In this document: positions 15,874 to 26,700 of the stretch, piece after piece
How the letters are laid out: every line of letters begins with the position of its first letter
Position numbering within the stretch: position 1 is the first letter of the stretch
Source: an uncultured Bacteroidales bacterium
GTDB taxonomy: Bacteria; Bacteroidota; Bacteroidia; Bacteroidales; UBA11471
Direction of reading: 5' to 3'
NCBI GenBank assembly: GCA_947589325.1
Contig: CANQAM010000001.1
Span: forward strand, 152,190 to 216,189
Length of the DNA stretch: 64,000 bases
Notes under the pieces: generated by a model
Told to the model about the DNA's origin: nothing
What the model saw: only the letters and a program-made list of their open reading frames with translations
Database searches by the model: none
Made by a program: the position numbers and the translations under genes

Positions 15874-18309
15874 ATGAAAGTGTTGAAATTCGGCGGAACA
15901 TCGGTAGGTTCCGTGAAAAGTCTCAAAAATGTAAAACAGATAGTCGAGGCGTGCCAAGAACCCGTCATCGTGGTCGTTTCGGCATTGGGCGGCATCACCG
16001 ACAAGCTGCTGGAAACCGCGCGGCAGGCAGCCGCCGGCTTGCCCGATTATGAAGACAATCTGCGCGAAATCGTCGCCCGCCACCACGACATCATCGCCGG
16101 CATCGTAGCCGAAGAGCGGCGCGACGAGGTGCGCCGGCAGACCGACAGCCTGCTCGACGAGCTGGGCAACATCTATCGCGGCGTCGCCCTTATCCGCGAC
16201 CTCTCGGTGAAGACGCAAAACATCATCGTGAGCTACGGCGAGCGGCTGTCGTCGTTCATCATCAGCCGCGTCATCGACGGTGCGGAACATTACGACTCGC
16301 GCGCGTTCATCAAGACCGAAGCGCAGTTCGAGAAAAACATCGTCGATTTCGAAACCACCAACCGCCTGATACGCGAAGTCTTCGCCATGCTGCCGCAGGT
16401 GGCGCTCGTGCCCGGATTCATTTCTTCCGACAGCCGCACCGGCGAGATAACCAATCTCGGACGGGGCGGTTCCGACTACACCGCCGCCATTCTGGCTGCC
16501 GCTCTCGATGCCTCCCGCCTCGAAATCTGGACCGACGTCGATGGTTTTATGACCGCCGACCCCCGCGTCATCAACAACACTTACGTCATCGAACGCCTCT
16601 CTTTCATCGAGGCAATGGAGCTTTGCAACTTCGGCGCCAAAGTGATATATCCCCCTACGATATATCCCGTTTACCACAAGAACATTCCTATCGTTATCAA
16701 AAATACGTTCAACCCCGAGGCTCCCGGAACGCTGATTACCGAAACCGTCAGCCGTACCGACGGAAAAGCCATCAAGGGCATTTCGTCGATTAACGATACC
16801 TGCCTTATCACCGTGTCAGGTCTGGGCATGGTGGGCGTCATCGGCGTCAATCGCCGCATTTTCACGGCGTTGGCGCAATCGGGTATCAGTGTGTTTTTAG
16901 TGTCGCAAGCCGCCTCCGAAAACAATACTTCGATTGCCGTGCGCAATGCCGATGCCGACCGCGCTATTGCCGTGCTCGACAAAGAGTTCGCCCACGAAAT
17001 AGAGATGGGCGAGATGAGCGAAGCCCACGCCGAACGCGATTTGGCGACCGTCGCTATCGTGGGCGAAAACATGAAGCACACGCCGGGTATCGCCGGAAAA
17101 CTGTTCAACACGTTAGGACGCAACGGTATAAACGTCATCGCCTGCGCACAGGGCGCATCGGAAACGAACATTTCATTTGTCATCGCACTGGGCAGTCTGC
17201 GCAAGGCGCTCAATGTGATACACGACTCGTTCTTCCTCTCCGACACGCAGGTGCTGAACGTGTTTATCACGGGCATCGGTCTGGTGGGCAGCAACCTGCT
17301 CGAACAGATACGCAGCCAGCAGCCCCGCCTGCTGAAAGAAAAATCGCTGCGCATCAACATCGTAGGGTTGGCAAATTCCCGTCAGGCGATTTTCTGCCGC
17401 GAAGGCATTTCGCTCGACAATTACGAAGAACAGCTGAAAGCCTCGCCGGTGAAAAGCACGCCCGAGACGATTCGCGATGCGGTGATACAGATGAACATTT
17501 TTAACTCGGTTTTCGTCGATTGCACGGCAAGCCCCGAAATCGCCGCCATTTATCAGGAGCTGCTCGACCACAATGTGTCGGTGGTGGCTGCCAACAAGGT
17601 GGCGGCAGCGTCGGACTATGAAAACTACGCGCTGCTGAAACAGACCGCCCGCCGCCGCGATGTGAAGTTTCTTTTCGAAACCAACGTGGGTGCGGGTCTG
17701 CCCATCATCAATACCATTAACAGCCTGATAAACAGCGGCGACACGATACTCAAAATCGAAGCCGTCGTGTCGGGAACGCTGAATTACATTTTCAATGTGT
17801 TGAGCGAGGAGGTGCCGTTGAGCCGCGCCATACGCATGGCGCAGGAGGCGGGGTACAGCGAGCCCGACCCGCGCGTCGATTTGAGCGGACAAGACGTGCT
17901 GCGCAAGCTCGTCATTCTCGCCCGCGAGGCGGGATACCGCATCGAGCAGTCCGACGTCGAAAAAGAGCTTTTCGTTCCCGACAAATATTTTCAAGGCACG
18001 CTCGAAAACTTCTGGAAGCACATTCCCGAACTCGATGCCGAGTTCGAGCAGCGCCGCCGCGAAGTGGCGGTGCAGGGCAAGCGCTTCCGTTTCGTCGCCT
18101 CCCTCCGCAACGGCAAGACACGTATCGGCTTGCAGGCGATAGGGCGCGAACACCCCTTCTACGAACTCGAAGGCAGCAACAACGTGATACTGATAACGAC
18201 CGCCCGCTACAACGAATACCCCATGATTATCAAGGGATACGGCGCTGGCGCACCCGTTACGGCGGCAGGTGTGTTCGCCGACATCATCAGCATTGCGAAC
18301 ATTCGATAA
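15874..18309 (+). CDS. thrA: Bifunctional aspartate kinase / homoserine dehydrogenase
   Basis: An 811-residue fusion catalysing the first and third steps from aspartate to homoserine for threonine, methionine and isoleucine. The aspartokinase part opens with KFGGTSVGS and contains the GRGGSDYTAAILAAALDA and EIWTDVDGFMTADPR blocks. Two ACT-type regulatory repeats follow at about residues 310-460 (ISVFLVSQAASENNTSIAV; GINVIACAQGASETNISFV), the expected site of feedback inhibition. The dehydrogenase begins near 465 with the nucleotide-binding GIGLVGSNLLEQI and contains AANKVAAA and GAGLPIINT. It is 12 bases upstream of the ApgM-like gene, so the two are co-transcribed. No clean promoter box was found. 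Confidence 0.96.
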   Translation: MKVLKFGGTSVGSVKSLKNVKQIVEACQEPVIVVVSALGGITDKLLETARQAAAGLPDYEDNLREIVARHHDIIAGIVAEERRDEVRRQTDSLLDELGNIYRGVALIRDLSVKTQNIIVSYGERLSSFIISRVIDGAEHYDSRAFIKTEAQFEKNIVDFETTNRLIREVFAMLPQVALVPGFISSDSRTGEITNLGRGGSDYTAAILAAALDASRLEIWTDVDGFMTADPRVINNTYVIERLSFIEAMELCNFGAKVIYPPTIYPVYHKNIPIVIKNTFNPEAPGTLITETVSRTDGKAIKGISSINDTCLITVSGLGMVGVIGVNRRIFTALAQSGISVFLVSQAASENNTSIAVRNADADRAIAVLDKEFAHEIEMGEMSEAHAERDLATVAIVGENMKHTPGIAGKLFNTLGRNGINVIACAQGASETNISFVIALGSLRKALNVIHDSFFLSDTQVLNVFITGIGLVGSNLLEQIRSQQPRLLKEKSLRINIVGLANSRQAIFCREGISLDNYEEQLKASPVKSTPETIRDAVIQMNIFNSVFVDCTASPEIAAIYQELLDHNVSVVAANKVAAASDYENYALLKQTARRRDVKFLFETNVGAGLPIINTINSLINSGDTILKIEAVVSGTLNYIFNVLSEEVPLSRAIRMAQEAGYSEPDPRVDLSGQDVLRKLVILAREAGYRIEQSDVEKELFVPDKYFQGTLENFWKHIPELDAEFEQRRREVAVQGKRFRFVASLRNGKTRIGLQAIGREHPFYELEGSNNVILITTARYNEYPMIIKGYGAGAPVTAAGVFADIISIANIR

Positions 18310-18321
18310 AAGACCGGAAAC

Positions 18322-19539
18322 ATGAAATACATTATCGTTTTGGGCGACGGTATGGCAGACGAGCCGATACCCGCATTGGGCGGCAAGACCCCTTTGCAGG
18401 CTGCCGATACGCCCGCTATGGACTGGCTGGCGGCGCACGGACGCTGCGGCCGCCTCAACACCGTGCCCGACGGTTTCGAGCCGGGCAGCGAAATTGCCAA
18501 CATGGCGATTCTCGGCTACGACCTGCCGACGGTATTCGAGGGGCGCGGCTCGCTCGAAGCTGCCAGCATGGGCATCGATATCGCCTCCGACGAAATGGCG
18601 ATGCGCTGCAATCTGATTTGCATCGAAGACGGCAAAATAAAAAACCACTCGGCGGGACACATTTCCAACGAGGAGGCGGCAGAACTGATAGCCTACCTGC
18701 AAAAAGAGCTGGGCGGCGGAGCGGTGAATTTCTTTCCGGGCGTTTCGTACCGCCACCTGCTGAAAATCAAAGGCGGCAACAAAGCCCTAAAATGCACCCC
18801 GCCGCACGACGTGCCCGGCACGCCTTTTTGCGACGTGCTCGTGCGTCCGCTCGATGCCGCAGCCGAGCCGACCGCCGCGCTGCTCAACCGCCTGATTCTG
18901 CGCTCGCAAACGCTGCTCCCGCTGCACCCCGTAAACCTGCGCCGCAAAGAGCAGGGCAAGGACATGGCAAACAGCATTTGGCCGTGGTCGCCCGGCTACA
19001 AGCCCCGCATGGCGACGCTTTCGGCGCGCTACGGAATAGGGCGGGGGGCGGTCATTTCGGCGGTAGACCTTATCAAGGGCATCGGCGTGTATGCCGGACT
19101 GCGCCCCATTGCCGTACCCGGCGCCACCGGTCTTTACGATACCAATTACGAAGGCAAGGCAGCAGCCGCCATCGAGGCGCTGCGCACCGACGATTTCGTG
19201 TATCTGCACGTCGAAGCCAGCGACGAGGCGGGGCACGAAGGCGATGCCGACCTCAAAAAACTGACGGTCGAATACCTCGACCACCGCATATTGCAGCCGC
19301 TGCTCGACGCCGCCGACAGCTTCGGCGAGCCGCTCACCATCGCCCTGCTGCCCGACCACCCGACGCCCTGCCGGCTCCGCACCCACACGGCGGCGGCGAT
19401 ACCGTTCGTCATTTACAAGCCGGGTGAGGCGCCCGACGCCGTGCAAAAGTACGACGAGTTCAGTGTGGCAGGCGGTTACTACGGTACGCTTTCGGGCGAC
19501 CAATTCATGCAGGCGCTCTTCGCCGCACCCGGAAAGTAA
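18322..19539 (+). CDS. ApgM-like alkaline phosphatase superfamily protein in the homoserine kinase position
   Basis: A 405-residue protein of the archaeal-type cofactor-independent phosphoglycerate mutase family. The metal-binding start (IIVLGDGMADEP), the serine block PGSEIANMAILGYD and the C-terminal EASDEAGHEGD and ALLPDHPTPC motifs are all present. It lies between thrA and thrC, exactly where homoserine kinase (thrB) is expected, and no GHMP-type thrB is in the window. Members of this family in threonine gene clusters of anaerobes have been proposed to be the missing homoserine kinase. I therefore favour homoserine phosphorylation over glycolytic mutase activity, but this rests on context and recalled family knowledge. 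Confidence 0.85.
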   Translation: MKYIIVLGDGMADEPIPALGGKTPLQAADTPAMDWLAAHGRCGRLNTVPDGFEPGSEIANMAILGYDLPTVFEGRGSLEAASMGIDIASDEMAMRCNLICIEDGKIKNHSAGHISNEEAAELIAYLQKELGGGAVNFFPGVSYRHLLKIKGGNKALKCTPPHDVPGTPFCDVLVRPLDAAAEPTAALLNRLILRSQTLLPLHPVNLRRKEQGKDMANSIWPWSPGYKPRMATLSARYGIGRGAVISAVDLIKGIGVYAGLRPIAVPGATGLYDTNYEGKAAAAIEALRTDDFVYLHVEASDEAGHEGDADLKKLTVEYLDHRILQPLLDAADSFGEPLTIALLPDHPTPCRLRTHTAAAIPFVIYKPGEAPDAVQKYDEFSVAGGYYGTLSGDQFMQALFAAPGK

Positions 19540-19605
19540 CGGTATTTCACGGTATAAACAGGTTCACCGGCTCGGCAAGAAAAATGGAATTTTGATACAT
19601 TTTTT

Positions 19606-19635
19606 TTTGATATTCGATAAAAATGTTTATCTTTG
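19606..19635 (+). promoter_or_regulatory. Promoter of thrC
   Basis: TTTG (19606-19609), 18 bases, then TATCTTTG (19628-19635). Hence thrC can be transcribed independently of thrA and the ApgM-like gene. Confidence 0.75.
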
Positions 19636-19708
19636 CGCTAAGACGGGCGGCAAAATGGTCGCTATAAAACGGCAAAATGCCGTCCGCACAAATATTTGAA
19701 ATCGTATC

Positions 19709-21013
19709 ATGCTATATTACAGTACCAATAAGCAATCGCCTGCCGTTGCGCTCGAAGAAGCCGTCGTGCGCGGACTTGCACCCGACAAAGGTTTGTATAT
19801 GCCCGAGCGCATCAAAACCCTGCCTCCCGCCTTTTACCACAACATGGGCGAAATGTCTTTTCAGGAAATTTCGTTCATCGTGGCCGAAGCCTTTTTCGGC
19901 GAAGATATGGAGGCGGATATTCTCAAAAACATCGTTTACGACACGCTCCGTTTCGACGTCCCGTTAGTGCGGGTGCACGACTCCATATACAGCCTCGAAC
20001 TCTTCCATGGTCCGACGCTGGCGTTCAAAGATGTCGGCGCGCGGTTTATGGCGCGGCTGCTGGGATATTTCATACGGAAAGAGGGGCGTCGTGAGGTGAA
20101 TGTGCTCGTCGCCACCTCGGGCGATACCGGCAGCGCGGTGGCAAACGGATTCCTCGATGTCGAGGGAATACACGTTTATGTGCTCTATCCGAAAGGAAAA
20201 GTCAGCGAAATACAGGAAAAACAGTTTACGACGCTGGGCAAAAACATCACCGCGCTCGAAATTGACGGCACCTTCGACGACTGTCAGGCGCTGGTGAAGA
20301 ATGCCTTTATGGACGAGGAGCTCAATCGCAAGATGGCGCTCACGTCGGCAAACTCTATCAACGTCGCCCGCTTCCTGCCGCAGGCGTTTTACTACTTCTA
20401 CGCCTATGCGCAGCTCGAAAAACAGGACGCTGCCCGCGAGGTGGTGATATGCGTGCCGAGCGGCAATTTCGGAAATATTACGGCGGGGCTTTTCGCCAAG
20501 CGTATGGGCTTGCCCGTAAAACGCTTCATCGCCGCCAACAACCGGAACGACATATTCTATCAATACCTGCGCACGGGAGAATATTCGCCCCGACCCTCCG
20601 TGCCGACGCTTGCCAATGCGATGGACGTGGGCGCGCCGAGCAACTTCGCCCGCGTGCTCGACCTCTACGGCGGTTCGCACGAAGCCGTTTGCGCCGATAT
20701 TTCCGGCGCCGCCTATACCGACGAACAGATACGGGAAACCCTTGCCGACGTCTACCGCCGCCACCATTACCTGCTCGACCCGCACGGCACCTGCGGCTAT
20801 CGCGCGCTGGCAGAGGGATTGCAAGCCGGCGAGACGGGCGTATTCCTCGAAACGGCGCACCCCGCGAAATTCATCGACCGCGTGGAGCCGATTATCGGCG
20901 AGCGCGTGGCGATACCCGACACCTTGCAGCGCTTTATGCAGGGCACAAAACAGAGCATACCGCTGCCCTCCGATTTCGTACACTTCAAGCGCTATCTTCT
21001 CGGTCGTCGATAG
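19709..21013 (+). CDS. thrC: Threonine synthase
   Basis: A 434-residue PLP enzyme converting O-phosphohomoserine to threonine. The N-terminal MLYYSTNKQSPAV segment is typical of the class with a mobile N-domain. The PLP lysine is K107 in HGPTLAFKDVGARF, followed by ATSGDTGSAV, the phosphate-binding loop, and CVPSGNFGNI. It completes the pathway begun by the upstream thrA and ApgM-like genes. It has its own promoter and a strong terminator. Confidence 0.96.
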   Translation: MLYYSTNKQSPAVALEEAVVRGLAPDKGLYMPERIKTLPPAFYHNMGEMSFQEISFIVAEAFFGEDMEADILKNIVYDTLRFDVPLVRVHDSIYSLELFHGPTLAFKDVGARFMARLLGYFIRKEGRREVNVLVATSGDTGSAVANGFLDVEGIHVYVLYPKGKVSEIQEKQFTTLGKNITALEIDGTFDDCQALVKNAFMDEELNRKMALTSANSINVARFLPQAFYYFYAYAQLEKQDAAREVVICVPSGNFGNITAGLFAKRMGLPVKRFIAANNRNDIFYQYLRTGEYSPRPSVPTLANAMDVGAPSNFARVLDLYGGSHEAVCADISGAAYTDEQIRETLADVYRRHHYLLDPHGTCGYRALAEGLQAGETGVFLETAHPAKFIDRVEPIIGERVAIPDTLQRFMQGTKQSIPLPSDFVHFKRYLLGRR

Positions 21014-21029
21014 GCGAAACGATATAATA

Positions 21030-21065
21030 AAACAGCGCACCCGTTTTTCGGGTGCGCTGTTTTTC
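21030..21065 (+). terminator. Terminator of thrC
   Basis: A 14-bp stem AAACAGCGCACCCG paired with CGGGTGCGCTGTTT, with T residues following. It can also act on the opposite strand. Confidence 0.9.
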
Positions 21066-21079
21066 GTATAGAAAGGTGC

Positions 21080-21193
21080 TTAACGGTAGTAAGCTAACAA
21101 AGTCGTTATGCAGATGATGACGATGCCTATCCATATTATGCATACGACGATAGCAGTAATCAGGCAGCCGTCCTTCCGCGGCGTTCGGTTCAG
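21080..21193 (-). other. Possible small membrane-peptide ORF without a standard start codon
   Basis: Just downstream of the GH29 gene on the same strand, one frame runs from a TGA to a TAA and encodes 37 residues. A basic, hydrophilic N-terminus (LNRTPRKDGC) leads into one strongly hydrophobic segment (LITAIVVCIIWIGIVIICITTLLAYY). This is what a small single-pass membrane protein looks like, and random DNA seldom gives it. There is no ATG, GTG or TTG in frame; only CTG at 21191-21193 could start it, and no ribosome-binding site is seen. It may be a decayed small gene, a CTG-start gene, or chance. Confidence 0.35.
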
Positions 21194-21201
21194 TCAAGTA
21201 G

Positions 21202-22491
21202 CTAAATGGCGATTTCTACAATCGAATCTACTTCGTCGGCATGCTCGGGCAATTGCAAAGTGAGGCATTTTGTTTTCCTGTCGTACTGCCAGCCGCATTT
21301 TTCGCCGGTGAGAAGATATACCGATTTCGGCCGTTTCGGCAGAGCGACGGAAATGGTCGTAACGGCACGGTCGAGCACGTGAAGAAAAATTCGGTTATCG
21401 GTTTGCGTGGATACGCCCCATTTTTCGGAAAAAGGTCCGGCGACAGTATTGTAAATGCTTTTGCCGTACTGGCTCAGCCATGCACCGATTCCGCGCAGGC
21501 GGTCGATTGACGCGGCGGGAAGCTCTCCGTTCGGCTGTGGCCCGATGTTGAGAAGCAGGTTGCTGCCTTTTCCGGCAGCCCGCACAATCAGAGTTATCAA
21601 TTCTTCGGTGGATTTGTAATTGGTGTCGCTTACCTTGTAGCCCCACATTCCATTCATCGTTTGACACATTTCCAACGGCAAACGGCTGATTTCCTGCCCC
21701 GAAAGTCCCGCCGTATTTTCGCCGGGCAGATCGCGCTCGAACATTTGGAAATCTTCACCTTCCAGCGGCAGAAGGTGATGGTTGTTGCCGATGAGCAACT
21801 CCGGCCGGATTGAATGGGCATAGTTGTATAATTCGGTTATCCGCCAGTCGAAATTTTTAGAATCATGATCCCAGTAGCCGTCGAACCAAAGCGCGCCGAT
21901 TGGGCCGTATTGTGTCAGCAGTTCGTGAATCTGCCGTTTCATAAAGCCGAAATAACTTTCGTAGTCGGGGTGTGGCGTGCGTCCCGTGCGGATTCCCGAC
22001 CCGCCGATAGGGTAATCCTCTCGTATCCAGTCGAGCAGGGAATAATAAAGATGCAGCCGTATTCCTTCCTCTTGGCAGGCTTCGGAGAGCTCTTTCAACA
22101 CGTCGCGGCCGAAAGGGGTGGCACGGACTATGTTGTAGTCGCTTTCTGCCGTATTCCACATGGAAAATCCGTCGTGGTGCCGCGATGTGAATGTAATGTA
22201 TTTTGCACCGGACTCTTTGATGAGCCGTACCCATTCGCTGGCATCGAACCGGTGCGGATAGAAAGCATCGGCGGCTTTGGCATATTCATCTTTGTTGATG
22301 CCGTCATTCAAGTACCATTCCCCTTGGGCGAATGTGCTGTATATACCCCAGTGAATGAAGATGCCGAAGCGGAAACCCTCGAATTCAGTGCGCTTCTCCA
22401 TGTTTTCTTTTGTCGGTTGATAGGCTGCATATAGCGGTGCAGTAACCGTTGCGAACAGCAAAAGCGGTAAAATAAATTTCTTTATCATCAT
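21202..22491 (-). CDS. Glycoside hydrolase family 29 alpha-L-fucosidase, exported
   Basis: A 429-residue enzyme with a signal peptide (MMIKKFILPLLLFATVTAPLYA). GH29 features are clear: FRFGIFIHWGIYST near the N-terminus, YITFTSRHHDGFSMWNT and the nucleophile block ALWFDGYWDHD, with D204 as the expected catalytic nucleophile. It releases alpha-linked fucose from plant cell-wall or host glycans. The C-terminal region (about 345-429) is a small beta-sandwich. The gene is alone on the minus strand with a complete promoter upstream; no sugar-transport genes are beside it. Confidence 0.93.
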   Translation of the reverse strand: MMIKKFILPLLLFATVTAPLYAAYQPTKENMEKRTEFEGFRFGIFIHWGIYSTFAQGEWYLNDGINKDEYAKAADAFYPHRFDASEWVRLIKESGAKYITFTSRHHDGFSMWNTAESDYNIVRATPFGRDVLKELSEACQEEGIRLHLYYSLLDWIREDYPIGGSGIRTGRTPHPDYESYFGFMKRQIHELLTQYGPIGALWFDGYWDHDSKNFDWRITELYNYAHSIRPELLIGNNHHLLPLEGEDFQMFERDLPGENTAGLSGQEISRLPLEMCQTMNGMWGYKVSDTNYKSTEELITLIVRAAGKGSNLLLNIGPQPNGELPAASIDRLRGIGAWLSQYGKSIYNTVAGPFSEKWGVSTQTDNRIFLHVLDRAVTTISVALPKRPKSVYLLTGEKCGWQYDRKTKCLTLQLPEHADEVDSIVEIAI

Positions 22492-22586
22492 GTTCGTTTT
22501 TGTGTATTGTAACTTTTGGAAACATTCGGCGGGCGTCGTATGAAAATGCCGTTCGACAGCAATGGCCGGCCTCATGCATCGAAGTG

Positions 22587-22618
22587 CAAATATATGATTT
22601 TTTCGATATTATTACAAA
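22587..22618 (-). promoter_or_regulatory. Promoter of the GH29 gene
   Basis: TTTG (complement of 22615-22618), 20 bases, TATATTTG (complement of 22587-22594); both boxes match consensus. The leader to the ATG at 22491 is about 90 bases. Confidence 0.8.
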
Positions 22619-22699
22619 GGCATGGATATTTAATGATACAAATCGTACACAGAAAGATTTTTGCACAGTCGGTGCAGTAGAATTTCTCGACAATTTTAT

Positions 22700-22707
22700 T
22701 ACCTTTG
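22700..22707 (+). promoter_or_regulatory. -7 box of nfo
   Basis: TACCTTTG, 18 bases before the ATG; divergent from the GH29 promoter. Confidence 0.6.
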
Positions 22708-22725
22708 CTCGTATAAATACGAATT

Positions 22726-23568
22726 ATGAAATACATCGGTGCACACGTCAGCGCGACGGGCGGTGTGGAAAACGCCCCCGAAAATGCGCATCGGATAGGA
22801 GCGACGGCTTTCGCGCTCTTTACGAAAAATCAACGTCAGTGGTTTTCGTCGCCCTTGTCGGCAGAGAGCATACAACTTTTCAAGGAGCGGTGTGCGGCAT
22901 ACGGCTACACGGCGGCGCAGATACTGCCGCACGACAGTTACCTCATCAATCTGGGACACCCGCAGGAAGAGGGGTTGGCGAAGTCGCGCGCCGCGTTTCT
23001 CGACGAAATGCAGCGGTGCGAGCAGTTAGGGCTGTCGCTGCTGAATTTCCACCCGGGTTCGCACCTGCGTGAAATCTCCGTCGAGGCGTGCCTCGACCGC
23101 ATCGCCGAGTCCATCAACCGGACGCTCGACAAGACGTCGGGCGTTACGGCGGTCATCGAAAACACGGCGGGGCAAGGCTCCAACGTGGGCTTCCTGTTCG
23201 AACATCTGGCATACATCATCGACAAGGTCGAGGACAAAAGCCGCGTCGGCGTCTGCATCGACACCTGCCACACGCTGGCCGCCGGTTACGACCTGATAAC
23301 CCCCGAAGGCTTCGAGCAGACCTTCCGGCAACTGGACGAAATCGTGGGATTGAAATACCTGCGGGGTATGCACATCAACGATTCCAAGAAAGGGCTTGCC
23401 TCTCATATCGATCGCCACGAGGTGCTGCGCGAGGGCGAGTTGGGAGCGCCGTTGTTCGAGCGCATCATGCGCGACGCCCGTTTCGAGGGCATTCCGCTGA
23501 TTCTCGAAACGCCCGACGAAGAGCGGTGGAGCGAAGAAATCGCGTGGCTTAAAAGCCTTTGCCGCTGA
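22726..23568 (+). CDS. nfo: Deoxyribonuclease IV (AP endonuclease)
   Basis: A 280-residue TIM-barrel endonuclease that incises 5' to abasic sites in base-excision repair. The family start ([20 protein letters not shown]) and successive zinc-ligand motifs are present: [38 protein letters not shown], and [17 protein letters not shown]. Length is normal. It stands alone between the divergent GH29 gene and the downstream PL11 gene, and has its own -7 box. Confidence 0.96.
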   Translation: MKYIGAHVSATGGVENAPENAHRIGATAFALFTKNQRQWFSSPLSAESIQLFKERCAAYGYTAAQILPHDSYLINLGHPQEEGLAKSRAAFLDEMQRCEQLGLSLLNFHPGSHLREISVEACLDRIAESINRTLDKTSGVTAVIENTAGQGSNVGFLFEHLAYIIDKVEDKSRVGVCIDTCHTLAAGYDLITPEGFEQTFRQLDEIVGLKYLRGMHINDSKKGLASHIDRHEVLREGELGAPLFERIMRDARFEGIPLILETPDEERWSEEIAWLKSLCR

Positions 23569-23728
23569 CGGTTTTGCCTGAAAAAGAAACGGTTTCTACC
23601 GGACAGGGAAAAGTTAATTTTACTTGACGGTATCAAAATCGTTATGAAAAATATCAAAATAAAAGAAATAGCCCCCTTTTTATAGAGTTTCTTTGCATAA
23701 CTACCATGAAATCAAATAATTCTTATAT

Positions 23729-26700
23729 ATGCGTATTTATCGTAAAATAGGAACGGGAGCGTTGCTGCTGCTGTTTCCGCTGTTCGTGACCGCACAGGAA
23801 TTGGAATTGCCGCAAACGGAAGAGCTTTCGCGCGGTGTCGTAGCCGTGAAGATGTCGAAAAGCGAAGGACAGAAGAAAGACGGAATTTTCATCAGTTGGC
23901 GCTTTCTCGAAACCGACAAGGCGAGCACGGCATTCAACGTCTATCGCGACGGCACCAAGCTGAATGCGGAACCGCTCACTGCCGTAACGAACTATACCGA
24001 TACGGGCGGAAGCGTCTCTTCCAAATATGAAGTCGAAACTCTTGTCGATGGCAAGTCGGTAGAGCGCGTTGCCGCCGGAGAAGTTTGGGGAAATATCTAC
24101 AAGGAAATTCCGTTGAACCGTCCCGCCGCCGGTATTACGCCGCCGTATTCCTGTACCCGTAATAAAGTGCAATACAACTATCCCAATGGGGAAGAATATT
24201 CCTATACTCCCAACGATTGCAGCGTGGGCGATGTCGATGGCGACGGCGATTACGAAATCATCGTGAAGTGGGACCCTTCCAATCAGCAGGATAATTCCTT
24301 AGCCGGCTATACGGGCAATGTGTATCTCGACTGCTATGAAATGGACGGCACGAAATTGTGGCGTATCGACTTGGGGCAGAACATACGCGCCGGTGCGCAC
24401 TACACGCAGTTTATGGTCTATGACCTCGACGGCGACGGCAAAGCTGAAGTCGCCTGCAAGACGGCGCCGGGTACGGTCGATGGAAAAGGAAAAAACGTAT
24501 TGATGAACAATGACGACCCGAATGCCGATTATCGCAATTCGTCGGGCTATATACTTAGCGGACCGGAATATCTGACCGTGTTCAACGGCGAAACGGGCGC
24601 TGAGCTTGCCACCGTTGCCTACAACCCGCCGCGCGGAAGTGTCAGCGCTTGGGGCGACAGCTATGGAAACCGTGTCGATCGTTTTTTGGCTTGCATCGCT
24701 TATCTCGACGGCGTAAAGCCGAGCCTTGTCATGTGTCGCGGATACTATACGCGGACAACGTTGGTGGCTTACGATTTCGACGGCAAAAATCTGAAGCAAA
24801 AGTGGATGCACGATTCTGCCACTGCCGGAAAAGATGCTTACGGACAGGGCAACCACAATCTCTCCGTCGGCGATGTCGATTACGACGGCTGCGACGAAAT
24901 CATTTACGGCGCCTGCGCCATCGATCATGACGGCTCGCTGCTTTACCGCACGGGACGGGGACACGGCGACGCCATACACTTTTCCGACCTCGACCCGAGT
25001 ACCGAAGATTTGGAAGTATTTACCCCGCATGAAGAAAGCCCTTATGGTTTCGATATTCACAATGCAAGAACAGGAGATATACTATACAGTGAATCGTCTT
25101 CCGAAGATAACGGGCGCGGGATAGCTGCCGATATCGATGTTAATCATCGCGGCTTCGAGTTTTGGAGTAGTGCCAACGGCAATGTCTATGATTGTCAGGG
25201 TAAGGTTATTAGTTCGAGCGGACGACCGTCAGTCAATTTCCGCATCTATTGGGACGGCGACCTGCAAGACGAACTGCTCGACGGCAATGTCATCGACAAA
25301 TGGAATTCCGGCCGTAAAAAGGCTTCCCGCATATTCTCGCCGTCAAGTTATCAAAATGCCAGTACATGCAACTCTACCAAGAAAACGCCGAACCTGCAAG
25401 CCGACCTTTTCGGCGACTGGCGGGAGGAGTTGGTGTTGTGGAATGGTAGCAATTCGTCGTCGCTGGTCGTGTTTACGACGACCTACGATTCGCCCTACCG
25501 CATGGTTACCCCCATGCACGACCACATCTATCGCATGGGCATTGCGTGGCAGAATGTGGCATATAACCAGCCTCCCCACTTGGGATATTACATAGGCGAC
25601 GGACCCGACAAGACGGGTGCACGTCTGACAAAACTCGGCGAAGGCGCTCCCAATCAAATACTTGAAATAGAGGAGGAGATAGTGCCGTTCGGCTACCGAT
25701 GGACAAATGCCGAAAGCATGGAGGCTGCGGGGTTGCCCGCCGGCGTAACCGCCAAAGTCGATAAAGAGGCGCGTACGATATGGATCAGCGGCACGCCGAC
25801 GAAAGAAGGAACATATAATTATACCCTCTCTACCGTCGGAAGCAGTACGGATGCCTCGCAGTCGGGTACGATAACCGTGCGGAAGAAAGCGATTATCACC
25901 GATGTGGCGCATTTCAAATTCGACGAAACATCGGGCACGACTGCCGAAAACGAAATTTCCGGTTCGGCTATTGCTACCGATAAAAACGAAAATTCCGGTT
26001 CGTCTTCTGCCGGCGATTTTACCCCCGAGTGGGTGGAAGGCATAGAGGGCGGAGCTATTTCGTTCCCGAATAGAGAAAAGATAGGCGGTATGGTGCAGTC
26101 GCATTACGATGCCATGAAGCTGGGAAATGAGTCTTTCTCCATCACTTTGTGGTTTAAGTCGCCGGGCGGCACCGACAGCGATTTAGACTGGTATCTGTTC
26201 CACAAAGGCAGCCATACAGAAGATCAGGCAACCGGAGCGAGCGGCAAGTGGGTTGGCATACAATATAGGAAAAATAACCTCACGTTCGGTATCGACGATA
26301 ATAAGACGAAAACGAATATCGACGTTCCCGCTTCGGACTATTTCGACGACCGCTGGCACTTCCTTGCCTGCGTGCGCGATGTGGAGAGCAAAGAGATAAT
26401 CATGTATATCGACGGCGAAAGGGTTGGCTCGACCACCGACAAGACCGGCGATATATCGGAGACGGAAGCCATGGTTATCGGCAATCGCAACGTCCTTTTC
26501 GATAATCCGTATCAGGGCGCACTGGACGAATTGAAGATTTCCACCGGTGCATTGAGCGCCGCTAAGGTCAGAAAAATGTACGAAGAGCACAAGGCTGCCG
26601 GCATCGACGAAACCACCGTATCGGCAACCGAGCGCGTGAACGTATATCCGACAGTTGTCGATGACTATACCCGCATCGTACTCAACGGCGTTTCCGACGA

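Noticed and set aside
20985..21197. 70-residue minus-strand frame overlapping the thrC end
   Set aside because: It runs through the thrC terminator hairpin and has a histidine-rich, non-protein-like composition; the overlapping frame at 21080-21193 is more protein-like.
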